Counted from the first letter of the stretch, positions 1 to 11,457 are shown. The stretch is 46,868 bases of DNA from Betaproteobacteria bacterium (GCA_947479645.1 CANKAJ010000023.1:1-46868); one strand, 5' to 3'. Program-made: numbers and translations. The notes: generated by a model not told the origin, from the letters alone.

Positions 1-2578
<2,578 letters not shown>

Positions 2579-2738
2579 GGCACGGCCCTTATCACTGGAT
2601 AAATACAGGAAATGGATTGTGCTGATTTCAGCACAGGGATTTACGTGAGTGTGCGGGCCACAGGCTCACTATGATGAGGCCATTGTATTATCATCAAGGC
2701 GCGCTGAAATAACTTTTATTACGGTTTTATTGCAAGTT

Positions 2739-2758
2739 CGACCAGGCGTGCCTGGTCG
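2739..2758. other. Perfect 9-bp inverted repeat between cytochrome and kinase genes
   Basis: CGACCAGGC and GCCTGGTCG flank two bases. The repeat lies between the end of the octaheme cytochrome gene and the start of the kinase gene. No T-run follows on either strand, so it could be a weak or Rho-assisted terminator for the cytochrome operon or an operator for the kinase. The sequence does not decide between these. Confidence 0.45.
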
Positions 2759-2805
2759 CGATGGAATGCATGGTTTCAATGCTTCCTCAATTCGGCAATG
2801 GCCTC

Positions 2806-3534
2806 CTAATCGTTCCCCCGTGCCTCGCGTGAACCTTCGTCACCATGTTCCTTGCTCGCGCTGCGGTGACATTCGACGCAATTCTCGAAATTTCGAATGC
2901 CTTCCTTGATGTGCTTTTTACGCATTTTGTCGGGCGTATGCTCGTGGCAGCCGTAGCAGGTGTAGCGGCTGTAATCGTTATTGGTGTGACAGGTAACGCA
3001 GGCGGCGTTATGGTCTCGATCGAGCAGGAACAGCCTGGCATGGTCGAATGTGGCGGGTTTCCAGCCATTTTGGCTGTGGCACTGCGCGCAGTTCCCGGAG
3101 ATCTGGCGATGCAGATTATCGACAGGCGCACGGTGGCATCCTTCGCAGCGTTCGCGCACTGTCGCGCGCAGCAGCAGGTGCGAGAATGTCTTGCGGCTGC
3201 GCTGGGCGAGTTTGGGTCCCTGGTGGTCGCTGTGACAGGCCATGCAGTCCTGCTCGATCAGCTCCTGATGGAATGATGTTTTTACGGAACGCAGCGGGAT
3301 CGCAAGTCCCTTGGTTGTGCTCAGTCCGATATCGGGCAAGGCGTGACAACGGGTGCAGCGTTCCGGGGCCGCGCCTCGCAGTGGCGCATGACAGGCGAAG
3401 CAGTCCGTGGCGAGTTCCCTATGGGCAGTCACCAGTGGCCCGGGGCTGATCATCAGGTGCGGATAGACGAATGCGAGTGCCACCAGTCCCAGCAGGTTGG
3501 CCGTGATCAGGGCCATTATCCAGGGAGACTTCAC
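2806..3534 (-). CDS. Octaheme c-type cytochrome, membrane anchored
   Basis: The protein has eight CxxCH heme-binding motifs in 242 residues (CFACH, CTRCH, CMACH, CEGCH, CAQCH, CVTCH, CYGCH, CVECH) and many further His residues that could be distal ligands. One N-terminal hydrophobic segment (residues about 5-22) looks like an uncleaved signal anchor, so the hemes should face the periplasm. A longer ORF upstream to 3624 exists, but I chose GTG at 3532-3534 because it overlaps the upstream gene's stop as GTGA, an arrangement typical of translational coupling, and the hydrophobic segment then starts the protein. It is the last gene of a unit with a b-type membrane protein and a flavin/iron-sulfur reductase. 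It probably transfers electrons between the membrane partner and a periplasmic acceptor. It resembles class III/NapC-NrfH-like multiheme proteins, but I cannot assign a specific enzyme. Confidence 0.85.
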   Translation of the reverse strand: MKSPWIMALITANLLGLVALAFVYPHLMISPGPLVTAHRELATDCFACHAPLRGAAPERCTRCHALPDIGLSTTKGLAIPLRSVKTSFHQELIEQDCMACHSDHQGPKLAQRSRKTFSHLLLRATVRERCEGCHRAPVDNLHRQISGNCAQCHSQNGWKPATFDHARLFLLDRDHNAACVTCHTNNDYSRYTCYGCHEHTPDKMRKKHIKEGIRNFENCVECHRSASKEHGDEGSREARGND

Positions 3535-4115
3535 TGCCAGCCCCAGAACAGGAATACGGCGGCGATATGCGCCAGTGCCAGCACGGCGAACGCCAGGGTG
3601 ATTGGAAAGTGGACCATGCGCCATTGCTTGACCACATCAAAAGTCAGGCTGTCCCAGTACATTCGCTCGTTGATGCCGTCGGGGGTGAGGCCTTGTTGGT
3701 GCAAATGCAGGCGCGATTTTTCAAGACGGCGTCGAGACCGCTCCAGCAGGAACTTGCCGGTCAATCCACTGCCCACGTTGATCAGCATGGCGAACACCGC
3801 CAGCCAGCCCAGAATCGCGTTGAAGTGAATGCCTGCATGTACCAGTACCAGCAAAGAGCCGAACCATGCCATTCGCTCGTGCCAGCGCAGCAGTTGCGCC
3901 GGCTGGCCAACGCGGATCAATTTGCGCTTGCGCAGCGAATATCCAAATGAGCCCAGAATTAGCAGCGTTCCTGGAATTCCCAGATAGCGTCCAATCCAGA
4001 CGGCATTGAAAACGTGGAGGATTGCGTCGATCAGCAACGAAACCAGAACGAGCATGGCGAAAGACAGCAGGAATGGCAGGACCTCCCGACTGATCAGGTT
4101 GCCTTTCATGCTCAT
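3531..4115 (-). CDS. b-type cytochrome-like membrane protein
   Basis: This integral membrane protein of about 194 residues has roughly four to five hydrophobic helices and several His residues within or next to them (AILHVFN, RWHERM, VHAGIHFN, VHFPIT, LALAHIA). That pattern fits a di-heme cytochrome b561/ferric-reductase-like fold, which is an inference from helix and His placement and not a recognised signature. The start at 4115 overlaps the reductase stop (TGATG); a second ATG at 4109 is equally possible. Its stop overlaps the GTG of the octaheme cytochrome. The coupling of all three genes suggests one complex, with this protein carrying electrons across the membrane between a cytoplasmic or membrane-attached flavoprotein and periplasmic hemes. 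Confidence 0.7.
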   Translation of the reverse strand: MSMKGNLISREVLPFLLSFAMLVLVSLLIDAILHVFNAVWIGRYLGIPGTLLILGSFGYSLRKRKLIRVGQPAQLLRWHERMAWFGSLLVLVHAGIHFNAILGWLAVFAMLINVGSGLTGKFLLERSRRRLEKSRLHLHQQGLTPDGINERMYWDSLTFDVVKQWRMVHFPITLAFAVLALAHIAAVFLFWGWQ

Positions 4116-5365
4116 CAGGCCTGCAGAACCAATGCCGATTGCGGCGTGCCGACGCACAACAGGCAATGTCCCGGTGCCACGTCGTGATCCGGCTTGTTGG
4201 CATAATGAACCGTTCCCGAGATCAACCGGGTCTCACAACTGCCGCAACTGCCGGAACGGCAGCCGGACTCGACTTCCACGCTGTGGCGTTCGGCAAATTC
4301 AAGCAGGGATTGATCCTGCCCGTCCCACGTCAGAGTGCGTGCGCTGCGAGAAAGCCGTACTTCCAGCGCTACCGAGGGCGCCAGGCCAGAATCGGCTGCC
4401 GTCGCCCGTGAAAGTCGCACCGATGCAGGGCCAAATGCCTCGAAGTGAATGTCCTTGTCAGCCACCCCCCAATCGGCCAGTGCGGGAACCAGGCTTTCCA
4501 TCATGGCGGCGGGACCACAGACATAGAACTGATGGTGGCCGTGCGGCAAGGTCCGTCGCAGCAGGTCGATGTCGACATGCCCGGCATGGTGATAGTCGCG
4601 GCCAGCCACGTCCGCGTCGCCTGGACGGCTGTAGGCAATGGTGAGGTGAAAGCGCGGATGCGAGTCAGCCAACTGTGCCAGTTGCTGCTTGAAGGCGTGC
4701 TCGTGGCCGTGACGAAGGCCGTAGTACATATGAATCGTGCGTGCGGGTTGCTCGGCTAGGCACCAGCGCAGCATGCTCATCATGGGTGTGATTCCGATCC
4801 CGCCGGCGACCAATACGGCAGGCACATCCGGGTTGCGATCGATGGTGAAGCGGCCCGAAGGCGCCTTCACGTTGAGCAGACTGCCCACCTGTACGCGGGC
4901 ATGAAAGTGGTTGGAGGAGATTCCCGGCGCCACATCGGGTTTGTCAGCGGGAGCCGATAGGCGCTTGATGGTAACGCGGTAATGGCTTGGTTCCGGGCGC
5001 TCCGACAGGGAGTAGCAGCGTGTGAGCGTACCTTGCCCGCCGGGTACTTGCGTATTGGTATCGCCAACGGGCAGTGCAAATGTCAGATACTGGCCCGGCA
5101 TGAATGGTGGCAGCGGGGCGCCGTCGACAGGCTCAAGATAGTACGAGCACTGCGTCTGGGCGTTATCCTCAAATTCTCGGCGTGCCACCCGGAATTCTCG
5201 CCAACCGCGCCAGGCGCCGGATGCGGCTTCAGGTATTGCGCCACTGCTGGTTTCTGGTATTGCCACGAACGTTGCACGTCTTCGCCACAGCTGTATGCTG
5301 ATTCCTGCTGCAAGCTGAAGCAGCAGCGCCGCGATGATCAAGCCAAGAAGCTGAGAAGCAGTCAC
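4115..5365 (-). CDS. Membrane-anchored FAD/NAD(P)H oxidoreductase with C-terminal 2Fe-2S ferredoxin domain
   Basis: The 416-residue protein starts with one membrane helix (residues about 5-27). A ferredoxin-reductase-type FAD domain follows (RCYSLS), then an NAD(P)-binding domain (GGIGITPMMS and YVCGPAAMM), and a C-terminal plant-type 2Fe-2S domain with CRSGSCGSC plus a last Cys in CLLC. This is the order found in phthalate-dioxygenase-reductase-like and related flavoprotein reductases. The start codon is GTG at 5363-5365 without a clear ribosome-binding site. It is the first gene of a coupled three-gene unit with a b-type membrane protein and an octaheme cytochrome c, so NAD(P)H-linked electron input or output for that chain is the likely role. 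A perfect FNR-type box lies about 110 bp upstream. Confidence 0.85.
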   Translation of the reverse strand: MTASQLLGLIIAALLLQLAAGISIQLWRRRATFVAIPETSSGAIPEAASGAWRGWREFRVARREFEDNAQTQCSYYLEPVDGAPLPPFMPGQYLTFALPVGDTNTQVPGGQGTLTRCYSLSERPEPSHYRVTIKRLSAPADKPDVAPGISSNHFHARVQVGSLLNVKAPSGRFTIDRNPDVPAVLVAGGIGITPMMSMLRWCLAEQPARTIHMYYGLRHGHEHAFKQQLAQLADSHPRFHLTIAYSRPGDADVAGRDYHHAGHVDIDLLRRTLPHGHHQFYVCGPAAMMESLVPALADWGVADKDIHFEAFGPASVRLSRATAADSGLAPSVALEVRLSRSARTLTWDGQDQSLLEFAERHSVEVESGCRSGSCGSCETRLISGTVHYANKPDHDVAPGHCLLCVGTPQSALVLQA

Positions 5366-5468
5366 TTTATGCAGTCACGGAAAATGTTGTGATGCGGGCA
5401 TGGCGTGTTTTACTCTGCCCAAGCTGAGTACACCCGTGTCGATTCTGGATCCCCCGATAAAAGCCGAC

Positions 5469-5482
5469 TTGATCTGCATCAA
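5469..5482. promoter_or_regulatory. FNR/Anr/Dnr-type binding site
   Basis: TTGATCTGCATCAA matches the FNR consensus TTGAT-N4-ATCAA perfectly. It lies in the 222-bp gap upstream of the leftward reductase-cytochrome unit, centred about 110 bp before its start codon. This suggests oxygen- or NO-responsive control of that electron-transfer unit. The P-type ATPase only ends here, so it is not the target. Confidence 0.8.
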
Positions 5483-5587
5483 GCCTGCAGATGTGCCGCA
5501 GGTTATCGCCGGCTTTAATTGACTGCCGGATGCCAAAGTCTGGCGCGCAACAATGACGTTGTCGGTGCGCGGCCGAGCCTGCGATCC

Positions 5588-8140
5588 TTAATGCGTGTGG
5601 CGTCGACGCCGACCCAGCCCCCATTTGACGGCCTCGAACCACAGCAGGCCGAGCAATGCCACCCCGACACCGGCGAGCAGCATCGTGGGTGTGGGCAGGT
5701 CGAACGCGAACAGGCTGCGGATCTGCGCAACGCCGAGCACGCATCCGAGCAGGGCGAGCGTGGCCAGTGCGATCCAGCCAAAGTAGCGATTGGCGGCGCC
5801 AGCGCCGGCGCCGGCGTTCGGCCAGGCAGTGCCGCTCCAGGATCGGTTGGCCTGAATGAGGCCGAGGTTGGACAGTACCAGCACCATGAACGTCAGTGCA
5901 CGCGCCATTTCAGCGGATGCAGCAGCGAAGCGTACCCCGGCGTATACCGACAGCAGCAACGCGAGCAGGCCGGCACCCTGCCACAGGCCGCGCAGCAGAA
6001 CTTCCGCATCGAACAGGCGCGCATCCGTGGAGCGCGGGTGCGCAGTCATGGCACCGGCTTCAAGCGCTTCGGCCTCGAAAACGATCGAGCAGGCCGGGTC
6101 GATGATCAGTTGCAGGAACAGGATGTGGACCGGCAGCAGCAGCAGCGGCCAGCCCAGCAGCACCGGCAGGATGGACAGCCCGACGATGGGGACATGCACC
6201 GCCACGACGAATACGATGGCCTTGCGCAGGTTGGCGAATACCCGGCGGCCGTAGCGCACTGCGGTGAGTATGGACGAGAAGTCGTCGTTGAGCAGCACCA
6301 GGTCGGCGGCTTCGCGCGCCACATCGGTGCCGCGGGCCCCCATGGCGACGCCGATGTCGGCTGCCTTCAGCGCTGGCGCATCATTGACTCCGTCGCCGGT
6401 CATGGCCACGACCTCGCCGCGAGCGCGAAAGGCCTGCACCAGACGCAGTTTCTGCTCGGGCTGGACGCGGCAGAAGATCTGCGTGCCGGCCAGTCGGGCG
6501 CCAAGGTCATCGTCGTTTAACGCGGCCAGTTCAGTGCCCGTGATGAACGCGCCTGGGTTGCTCAGCCCCACTTGCCGTGCCACGGACATCGCCGTGACAG
6601 GATGGTCGCCGGTCATCATGACCACCCGGATGCCGGCCGCATGGCATTCGGCAATGGCCTTGGGTACATCGGGCCGGACCGGGTCTTCCAGCGCGATCAG
6701 CCCGAGGAACTTGAAGTCAAAGTCATGCTGGCTCCCAGGCAGGGCCTGCGCCTCGAAGGTGGCCTGTGCAACACCGAGGACGCGCAGTCCGTCACCCGCC
6801 ATGGCCGTGACCTGGTCGGCAATCAGCGCGCGTTGCCCTGCGTCGAGATGGCACAGGTCAACAATGGCTTCCGGCGCGCCCTTGGCCGCGATCATCCGCT
6901 CACGCTGGTCGGGCGATTGCCAAACGCGAGACATGGCCAGCATCTCGTTGGACAAGGGATAGTCCTCGACCAGTGTCCAGTCAGCGTGCAGGTGCTCGGT
7001 GTTGGCCAGCAGGCGTTGTCCTGCGTCGCCGATGGCGGATTCCATGGGATCGAAAGCGCGCCGATGGCTGGCCAGCACGGCGAACTCAAGCACGCCGTGC
7101 AGAACCTCAGGCAGTGGTGAGGCGCCTGCCTGAAGCGTGTCGTGCACGGCGTGCCCGGACCACAGGCGCCTGACCACCATGCGATTGGCTGTCAGTGTGC
7201 CGGTCTTGTCGACACATAAAACGGTGGTGGCCCCCAGCAGTTCGATGGCGGGGATACTCCTCGCCAGCACGTTCTCGCGCGCCAGCCGCCAGGCACCCAG
7301 ACCAAGGAAGAGCGTCAGTACGACAGGCAGTTCTTCGGGCAGGATGGCCATTGCCAGGGTCAGACCGGCCAGCAGTCCGCGCAGCCAGTCGCCGCGTGCC
7401 ATCCCGTAGGCCAGTGCGAGAACAGCCGCCAGCGCCAGGCCGACGATGGCAACCCGATTGACGATACGGCGAGTCTCGCGCTGTATGGGGGTGCTCTCGG
7501 TGCCGATGTCGCGCAGGGAAGCACCGATGCGGCCCAGGGCACTGCGCTCACCAGTCGCTATTACGACGCCGCGCGCAGTGCCGCGAGTCACCAGCGTTCC
7601 GGAAAATGCCTGCGCGAGGCTGCGCTCATCCGGTTCGGCGTTCGCTGCGGTGGTGGTGGGCGCGCCGGTCTGCTTGGACACCGGCGCGGACTCTCCGGTC
7701 AGCAGGGATTCGTCGATGGCCAGGTTCGACGTTTCGACCAGATGCAGATCGGCAGGAACGCGATCGCCTTCGGCCAGCAGCACGAGGTCGTCGCAGACCA
7801 GCTCGCGTCCGGCGATGCGGCGCTCCTGTCCGTCGCGTATGACCAGTGCGCGCGGGCTGGACAGGTCACGCAAGGCTTCCAGCGAGTGTTCCGTGCGGCG
7901 CTGCTGGATGAAGGTGATGCCCATGACGACGAACACGAAGCAGAGCAGCATGAATGCTTCGTGACGATCGCCCAGCACCATGTAGATGGCCCCGCATGCC
8001 GCCAACAGCAGGAACATGGGTTCGGAAACGATTTCACGCAGCAGGCGCAGCACGCCGCGCGGCTGGGAGACAGGCAGTTCGTTCGGTCCGTCCTGCGCGA
8101 GGCGCCGGCGCGCTGCAGCTTGGGTCAGACCGTCATGCAT
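5588..8140 (-). CDS. Cation-transporting P-type ATPase
   Basis: This is a membrane pump that couples ATP hydrolysis to cation transport. All key elements are visible: the actuator TGES loop, the phosphorylation motif DKTGTLT, the nucleotide-domain motifs and the hinge MTGDGVNDAPAL. About ten hydrophobic segments are present. The membrane motif before the phosphorylation domain is ILPEELP, resembling the PEGLP of Ca2+-type (P2/P3) pumps and lacking the CPC of heavy-metal P1B pumps; no N-terminal metal-binding domain is present. Calcium or another divalent or monovalent cation is therefore more likely than copper or zinc, but the ion cannot be fixed. I prefer the ATG at 8138-8140 because family N-termini start near the GLTQAAARRRL segment; a GTG at 8170 would add ten residues. 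Neither has a good ribosome-binding site. A CDF exporter lies just upstream on the same strand. Confidence 0.88.
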   Translation of the reverse strand: MHDGLTQAAARRRLAQDGPNELPVSQPRGVLRLLREIVSEPMFLLLAACGAIYMVLGDRHEAFMLLCFVFVVMGITFIQQRRTEHSLEALRDLSSPRALVIRDGQERRIAGRELVCDDLVLLAEGDRVPADLHLVETSNLAIDESLLTGESAPVSKQTGAPTTTAANAEPDERSLAQAFSGTLVTRGTARGVVIATGERSALGRIGASLRDIGTESTPIQRETRRIVNRVAIVGLALAAVLALAYGMARGDWLRGLLAGLTLAMAILPEELPVVLTLFLGLGAWRLARENVLARSIPAIELLGATTVLCVDKTGTLTANRMVVRRLWSGHAVHDTLQAGASPLPEVLHGVLEFAVLASHRRAFDPMESAIGDAGQRLLANTEHLHADWTLVEDYPLSNEMLAMSRVWQSPDQRERMIAAKGAPEAIVDLCHLDAGQRALIADQVTAMAGDGLRVLGVAQATFEAQALPGSQHDFDFKFLGLIALEDPVRPDVPKAIAECHAAGIRVVMMTGDHPVTAMSVARQVGLSNPGAFITGTELAALNDDDLGARLAGTQIFCRVQPEQKLRLVQAFRARGEVVAMTGDGVNDAPALKAADIGVAMGARGTDVAREAADLVLLNDDFSSILTAVRYGRRVFANLRKAIVFVVAVHVPIVGLSILPVLLGWPLLLLPVHILFLQLIIDPACSIVFEAEALEAGAMTAHPRSTDARLFDAEVLLRGLWQGAGLLALLLSVYAGVRFAAASAEMARALTFMVLVLSNLGLIQANRSWSGTAWPNAGAGAGAANRYFGWIALATLALLGCVLGVAQIRSLFAFDLPTPTMLLAGVGVALLGLLWFEAVKWGLGRRRRHTH

Positions 8141-8226
8141 GGAGGATGGCCTGATTGAAACCGGCGGCACTGATAATCAGGTGCCGTGGCCGCCCATCGC
8201 GCCCCTCGCGCCGATGGCATCGGCGT

Positions 8227-9105
8227 TCAGGAGCGGGACTCATGGTCGGGTGCGGGGTGCCGCCACGGGTCCACGTGCGTCATCAGGTTGAGGACCCGGT
8301 GATGTTGCATGACGCGCCGTCTTGCCGCGGTGGCGATTGCGTGGCCGGCCTCGACAGTGATTGAGGCATCGACCGCGATGTGCGCATCGACGATGATCAT
8401 GTCGCCCATCTTGCGAGTGCGCACATCGTGTACACCATGGACGCCGGGTGTTTCGGCCAGTGTCCGGCGTATCGCCTGAACCTCGCGATCATCCACGGCG
8501 TGGTCGATCAGATCGCGCAGCGCCTGCCAGCTGAAGGTCCAGCCCATTCGGGTGACCATGAAGCCGACGATGAGCGCGGCGATCGGATCGAGGATCGTGT
8601 AGCCCGCCAGATTGCCGATGATGCCGATGCAGACCACCAGCGATGAGGCGGCGTCCGAACGCGCGTGCCAGGCATTGGCCACCAGCATGCCGGACTTGAC
8701 CTGCTGCGCCATTTTCAGCATGTAGCGAAACAGCAGTTCCTTGGCAAGGATGGATCCGGAGGCCACCCAGAGTGCGACGACATGAACTGTTGGCACGGCG
8801 CCGGGATCCTCCAGTTTTCGAAATGCCGACCACAACATGCCTGCGCCAACGGCCAGTAGCAGCATGCCCAGCGCCAGCGAGGCGGCCGTCTCGAAGCGCT
8901 GGTGGCCATAAGGGTGTTCGGTGTCCGCGTCCTTCTTGCTGTGGTGGCTGGCGAACAACACGATAAAGTCCGCCACCAGATCCGACAGCGAATGGATGCC
9001 GTCGGCGATCAAACCCTGCGACCGGGACCCCATGCCCACGGCGATCTGGGTGATGCTGAGCAGAACATTGATGCCGATGCTGAGCCAGGTGCTTCGCGCC
9101 GCCAC
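8227..9105 (-). CDS. Cation diffusion facilitator (CDF) family transporter, N-terminus uncertain
   Basis: This is a proton-coupled divalent metal exporter of the inner membrane. The transmembrane domain carries the CDF sites ADGIHSLSDLVADF and HARSDAASS, which hold the paired His/Asp metal ligands. A cytoplasmic C-terminal domain follows (HDVRTRKMGDMIIVDAHI). The longest clean ORF starts at a GTG (9103-9105) without a ribosome-binding site. The same frame continues upstream with a His-rich stretch (EDHAHAEHS) typical of CDF N-termini. No start codon occurs in that frame before a stop. An ATG AAA at 9168-9170 is out of frame across a run of ten G/C bases; a run of 8 or 11 would join it to the gene. 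Either the assembly has a homopolymer error or expression is phase-variable. It neighbours a P-type ATPase and a GDT1-family exporter. Confidence 0.85.
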   Translation of the reverse strand: MAARSTWLSIGINVLLSITQIAVGMGSRSQGLIADGIHSLSDLVADFIVLFASHHSKKDADTEHPYGHQRFETAASLALGMLLLAVGAGMLWSAFRKLEDPGAVPTVHVVALWVASGSILAKELLFRYMLKMAQQVKSGMLVANAWHARSDAASSLVVCIGIIGNLAGYTILDPIAALIVGFMVTRMGWTFSWQALRDLIDHAVDDREVQAIRRTLAETPGVHGVHDVRTRKMGDMIIVDAHIAVDASITVEAGHAIATAARRRVMQHHRVLNLMTHVDPWRHPAPDHESRS

Positions 9106-9153
9106 GGCTGCGCGTGCCGCCGGGCTGTGTTCAGCATGGGCATGGTCTTCGGA

Positions 9154-9163
9154 GGGGGGGGGG
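9154..9163. repeat. G10 homopolymer tract at the CDF gene start
   Basis: Ten consecutive G (C on the coding strand) lie between a candidate ATG (9168-9170) and the CDF reading frame. The tract length puts the two out of frame by one base. It is the right kind of sequence for slipped-strand variation and also a common site of sequencing error. Confidence 0.9.
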
Positions 9164-9353
9164 ATTTCATGGGAGCGGAATCAGGCAGTCGCTATCAATT
9201 GAGTGGAATCGGCAAAGCCACGCTTACCATCACTTCAAGTCTACGCCTGGAGCCGGCTGGTGGTATGCATATCGGGTATGCCTATCGGATCATGAACAGT
9301 TTCCGGACGTGCCTGCCATGCGATCCTCACCACCGGGGAGCGGACTTCAAGCG

Positions 9354-9929
9354 CTATTCAAACAATTTTTCCACTTTGAGCAGTGTGAGCAAGCCCATCA
9401 GCGCAAAAATGCCGGCGGCCACCGCATGGACCAGTTTCATCGGAATTCGCGCGGCGAACTTGTTGCCGACGAAGACGGCCGGCACATCGGCCACCAGCAT
9501 GCCCAGCGTCGTTCCGGCGATGACCAACAAGGGGGCGCCATAGTGCGCGGCAAGCGCGACCGTGGCGATCTGGGTCTTGTCACCCATTTCAGCAAGAAAG
9601 AATGTCACCAGCGTCGCACCGAAAACGCCAAGGTGACCCGCGATCTGGGTTTCTTCTTCTTCGATCTTGTCCGGAATCATGGTCCAGATCGCCATGCCCA
9701 GAAATGACAGTCCCAGGAGCCAGCGCATGAGGTCTGCACTCACCACAGAAGTGACCCATGCGCCAAAGGCGCCGGCCAGACCATGATTGACCAGGGTGGC
9801 GCACAGAATGCCGGCGATGATTGGCAGCGGTTTCTTGAAGCGAGCCGCAAGAATGAAGGCGAGCAACTGGGTCTTGTCGCCGATTTCCGCAAGGGCGACG
9901 ACGCCGGTCGAGATGAACAGTGCTTCCAT
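9354..9929 (-). CDS. GDT1/TMEM165 (UPF0016) family Mn2+/Ca2+ exporter
   Basis: This 191-residue inner-membrane protein has six predicted helices in two repeats. Each repeat carries the family signature E-x-G-D-K-T: AEIGDKTQ near residue 15 and AEMGDKTQ in the second half. The acidic residues of these motifs form the cation site, and bacterial members export manganese. I chose the ATG at 9927-9929 because family members begin MEALxxSTGVVALAEIGDKT; the ORF extends further upstream but that part overlaps the preceding gene. No yybP-ykoY riboswitch is recognisable in the roughly 50 bp before it. The gene sits among other metal-transport genes. Confidence 0.87.
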   Translation of the reverse strand: MEALFISTGVVALAEIGDKTQLLAFILAARFKKPLPIIAGILCATLVNHGLAGAFGAWVTSVVSADLMRWLLGLSFLGMAIWTMIPDKIEEEETQIAGHLGVFGATLVTFFLAEMGDKTQIATVALAAHYGAPLLVIAGTTLGMLVADVPAVFVGNKFAARIPMKLVHAVAAGIFALMGLLTLLKVEKLFE

Positions 9930-9982
9930 GCTGATTTGCGCGGTGGATTGGAGCGGGTCGCCTGTTGAATACGGACAACCGG

Positions 9983-11392
9983 TTACATCCGCCATTCCAG
10001 GTAAGAGTAAATGTAGTTCGAGCCACCGTTGACATTGCCGAGCAGGCGTGAAGTGCCGAAGATGCCGGAGCGATGCGACACGCCGATGCCGATAAATGTG
10101 TCGTGCATGGACTTTACGCCGATCAGATCGCCGACGCTGAAGTCAATGCTCGGGTCGAGGTAATTGAGCAGCCGTGAACTGTTGCGTCCCCGCGCCAACT
10201 GGTCGCGCATTTCCACAAAGGGCACGCGCTCCGCATAGGAAATGCCGGCGCCAAAGCCCAGGCGCGTGCGCACGCGCTCGCTCCACGGGAAGCCGTAGTA
10301 ATAGCCCTTCATGTAGGCGCTCACCTGCCAGGGATTTTTCTGCAATCCGCGCTCGTCATGGCGCAGCAAGCCGACATAGCCGACGAAATCCAGAGGCCAG
10401 CCATTGAGGCGCTCGATGAATGGACGACCCAGTTCAAGCGACTGGATGCGCGTCTGGTCGATGGTGTTGGTCGAAAAGCATTTGAGCAGCATCACCTTGG
10501 CGAGGTCGCAGTCGGTCGCCTTGCCGTAAGACGCTTTGACGATCAGCGGCCGGCGATCGGGCCAGGCGTCGTGGCCGGGCGAAAAGTCATAGGCGATGCC
10601 TACCAGGCCGGCAAGTTGCAGGCGGTTGTCGACGATGGGGCTGTTGCGCACCACCTGTGACCAGCGCGTCGCCGATACGCCACCGAGCAGCCGCCAGCGC
10701 TCCGATAACCGGTAGCTCGCAGCCACGCCGAATTCGCTGTTGATGCCGCCGCCCGGCATATAGGCCGGGCGTGTTGCCGTGGCCTCCGACGGGCGCACGC
10801 CATAATAGAAATTATTCAGGTTGGCATTGCGAATGCTGTAGGCGATCTGCGGACGCAACAGCAGCTTTCCCAGTGACCATTCATGGCGATAGCCGATCCG
10901 CATTTCGGTGCCGTTTGAGCCGCCGGCGGCATCGTGAAGCATTTCGCCGAATACCGTGCCCCATTCACCTTGGTAGCGGTAGCTGACACCCAGGTCCACT
11001 CCCGGGCCGCGATTGGCCATGCCGGTGAGGCTGGCGGGGATGCGGTCATAGGGAAACCCCTCGAAGCGGTAACCCAGAAATACGTCCAAGCGCTGAGAGG
11101 ATGTTTCCTGTAATTTCAGGCCGATGCGATAGGCTTCCAGAAAGACACGTTTGCCTTCATAAACATAAAGTGGAACGAGGTCGTTGCGCCGGCGGCCATC
11201 GCGGTACAGGGAGCCTTCGAAGCGCGTCGCCAGGCCCAGCCCGGCGCCGCCGGTCGTCTCGATCGGAATTTCAACCGTGGCGTCGTCGTTGGCAGGGAAT
11301 GCCACTGACGAAAAAAACGACAGGCACAACGCAATTGCAAGTGCACCCATGCGTGCGGTCCTTGCCGGCAATCGAGAGCCAAGGAAATTCAT
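9983..11392 (-). CDS. MipA/OmpV-like outer-membrane beta-barrel protein, unusually long
   Basis: The protein has 469 residues with a signal peptide that probably ends at AFPA (about residue 34). The remainder is rich in alternating aromatic and hydrophobic strands, as expected of an outer-membrane barrel. The first half (about 50-260) resembles the MipA/OmpV family, whose members are usually near 250 residues; this part includes the RNANLNNFYYGV and YMPGGG segments typical of it. The second half (about 285-469) looks like a second barrel domain. Its end, SHRSGIFG followed by VNGGSNYI, is faintly like the His/Ser region of PagL-type lipid A deacylases, but that comparison is weak. ATG at 11390-11392 has GGAGCC upstream. 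The stop lies 53 bp before the GDT1-family gene start. Confidence 0.7.
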   Translation of the reverse strand: MNFLGSRLPARTARMGALAIALCLSFFSSVAFPANDDATVEIPIETTGGAGLGLATRFEGSLYRDGRRRNDLVPLYVYEGKRVFLEAYRIGLKLQETSSQRLDVFLGYRFEGFPYDRIPASLTGMANRGPGVDLGVSYRYQGEWGTVFGEMLHDAAGGSNGTEMRIGYRHEWSLGKLLLRPQIAYSIRNANLNNFYYGVRPSEATATRPAYMPGGGINSEFGVAASYRLSERWRLLGGVSATRWSQVVRNSPIVDNRLQLAGLVGIAYDFSPGHDAWPDRRPLIVKASYGKATDCDLAKVMLLKCFSTNTIDQTRIQSLELGRPFIERLNGWPLDFVGYVGLLRHDERGLQKNPWQVSAYMKGYYYGFPWSERVRTRLGFGAGISYAERVPFVEMRDQLARGRNSSRLLNYLDPSIDFSVGDLIGVKSMHDTFIGIGVSHRSGIFGTSRLLGNVNGGSNYIYSYLEWRM

Positions 11393-11432
11393 TGCGGCTG
11401 GCTCCGGTCAGAAATGTTCAGATGGCAGGTGT

Positions 11433-11457
11433 CGCCCGGTCAAAGAATGACCGGGCG
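11433..11457. terminator. Perfect 10-bp hairpin downstream of the thiolase gene
   Basis: CGCCCGGTCA and TGACCGGGCG enclose a five-base loop. The hairpin lies between the thiolase stop and the MipA-like gene start on the same strand. It has no T-run, so termination strength is uncertain. Confidence 0.55.

Noticed and set aside
5519-6520. Rightward 333-residue ORF rich in Arg and Gln
   Set aside because: It is the reverse strand of the P-type ATPase and has no recognisable domain.
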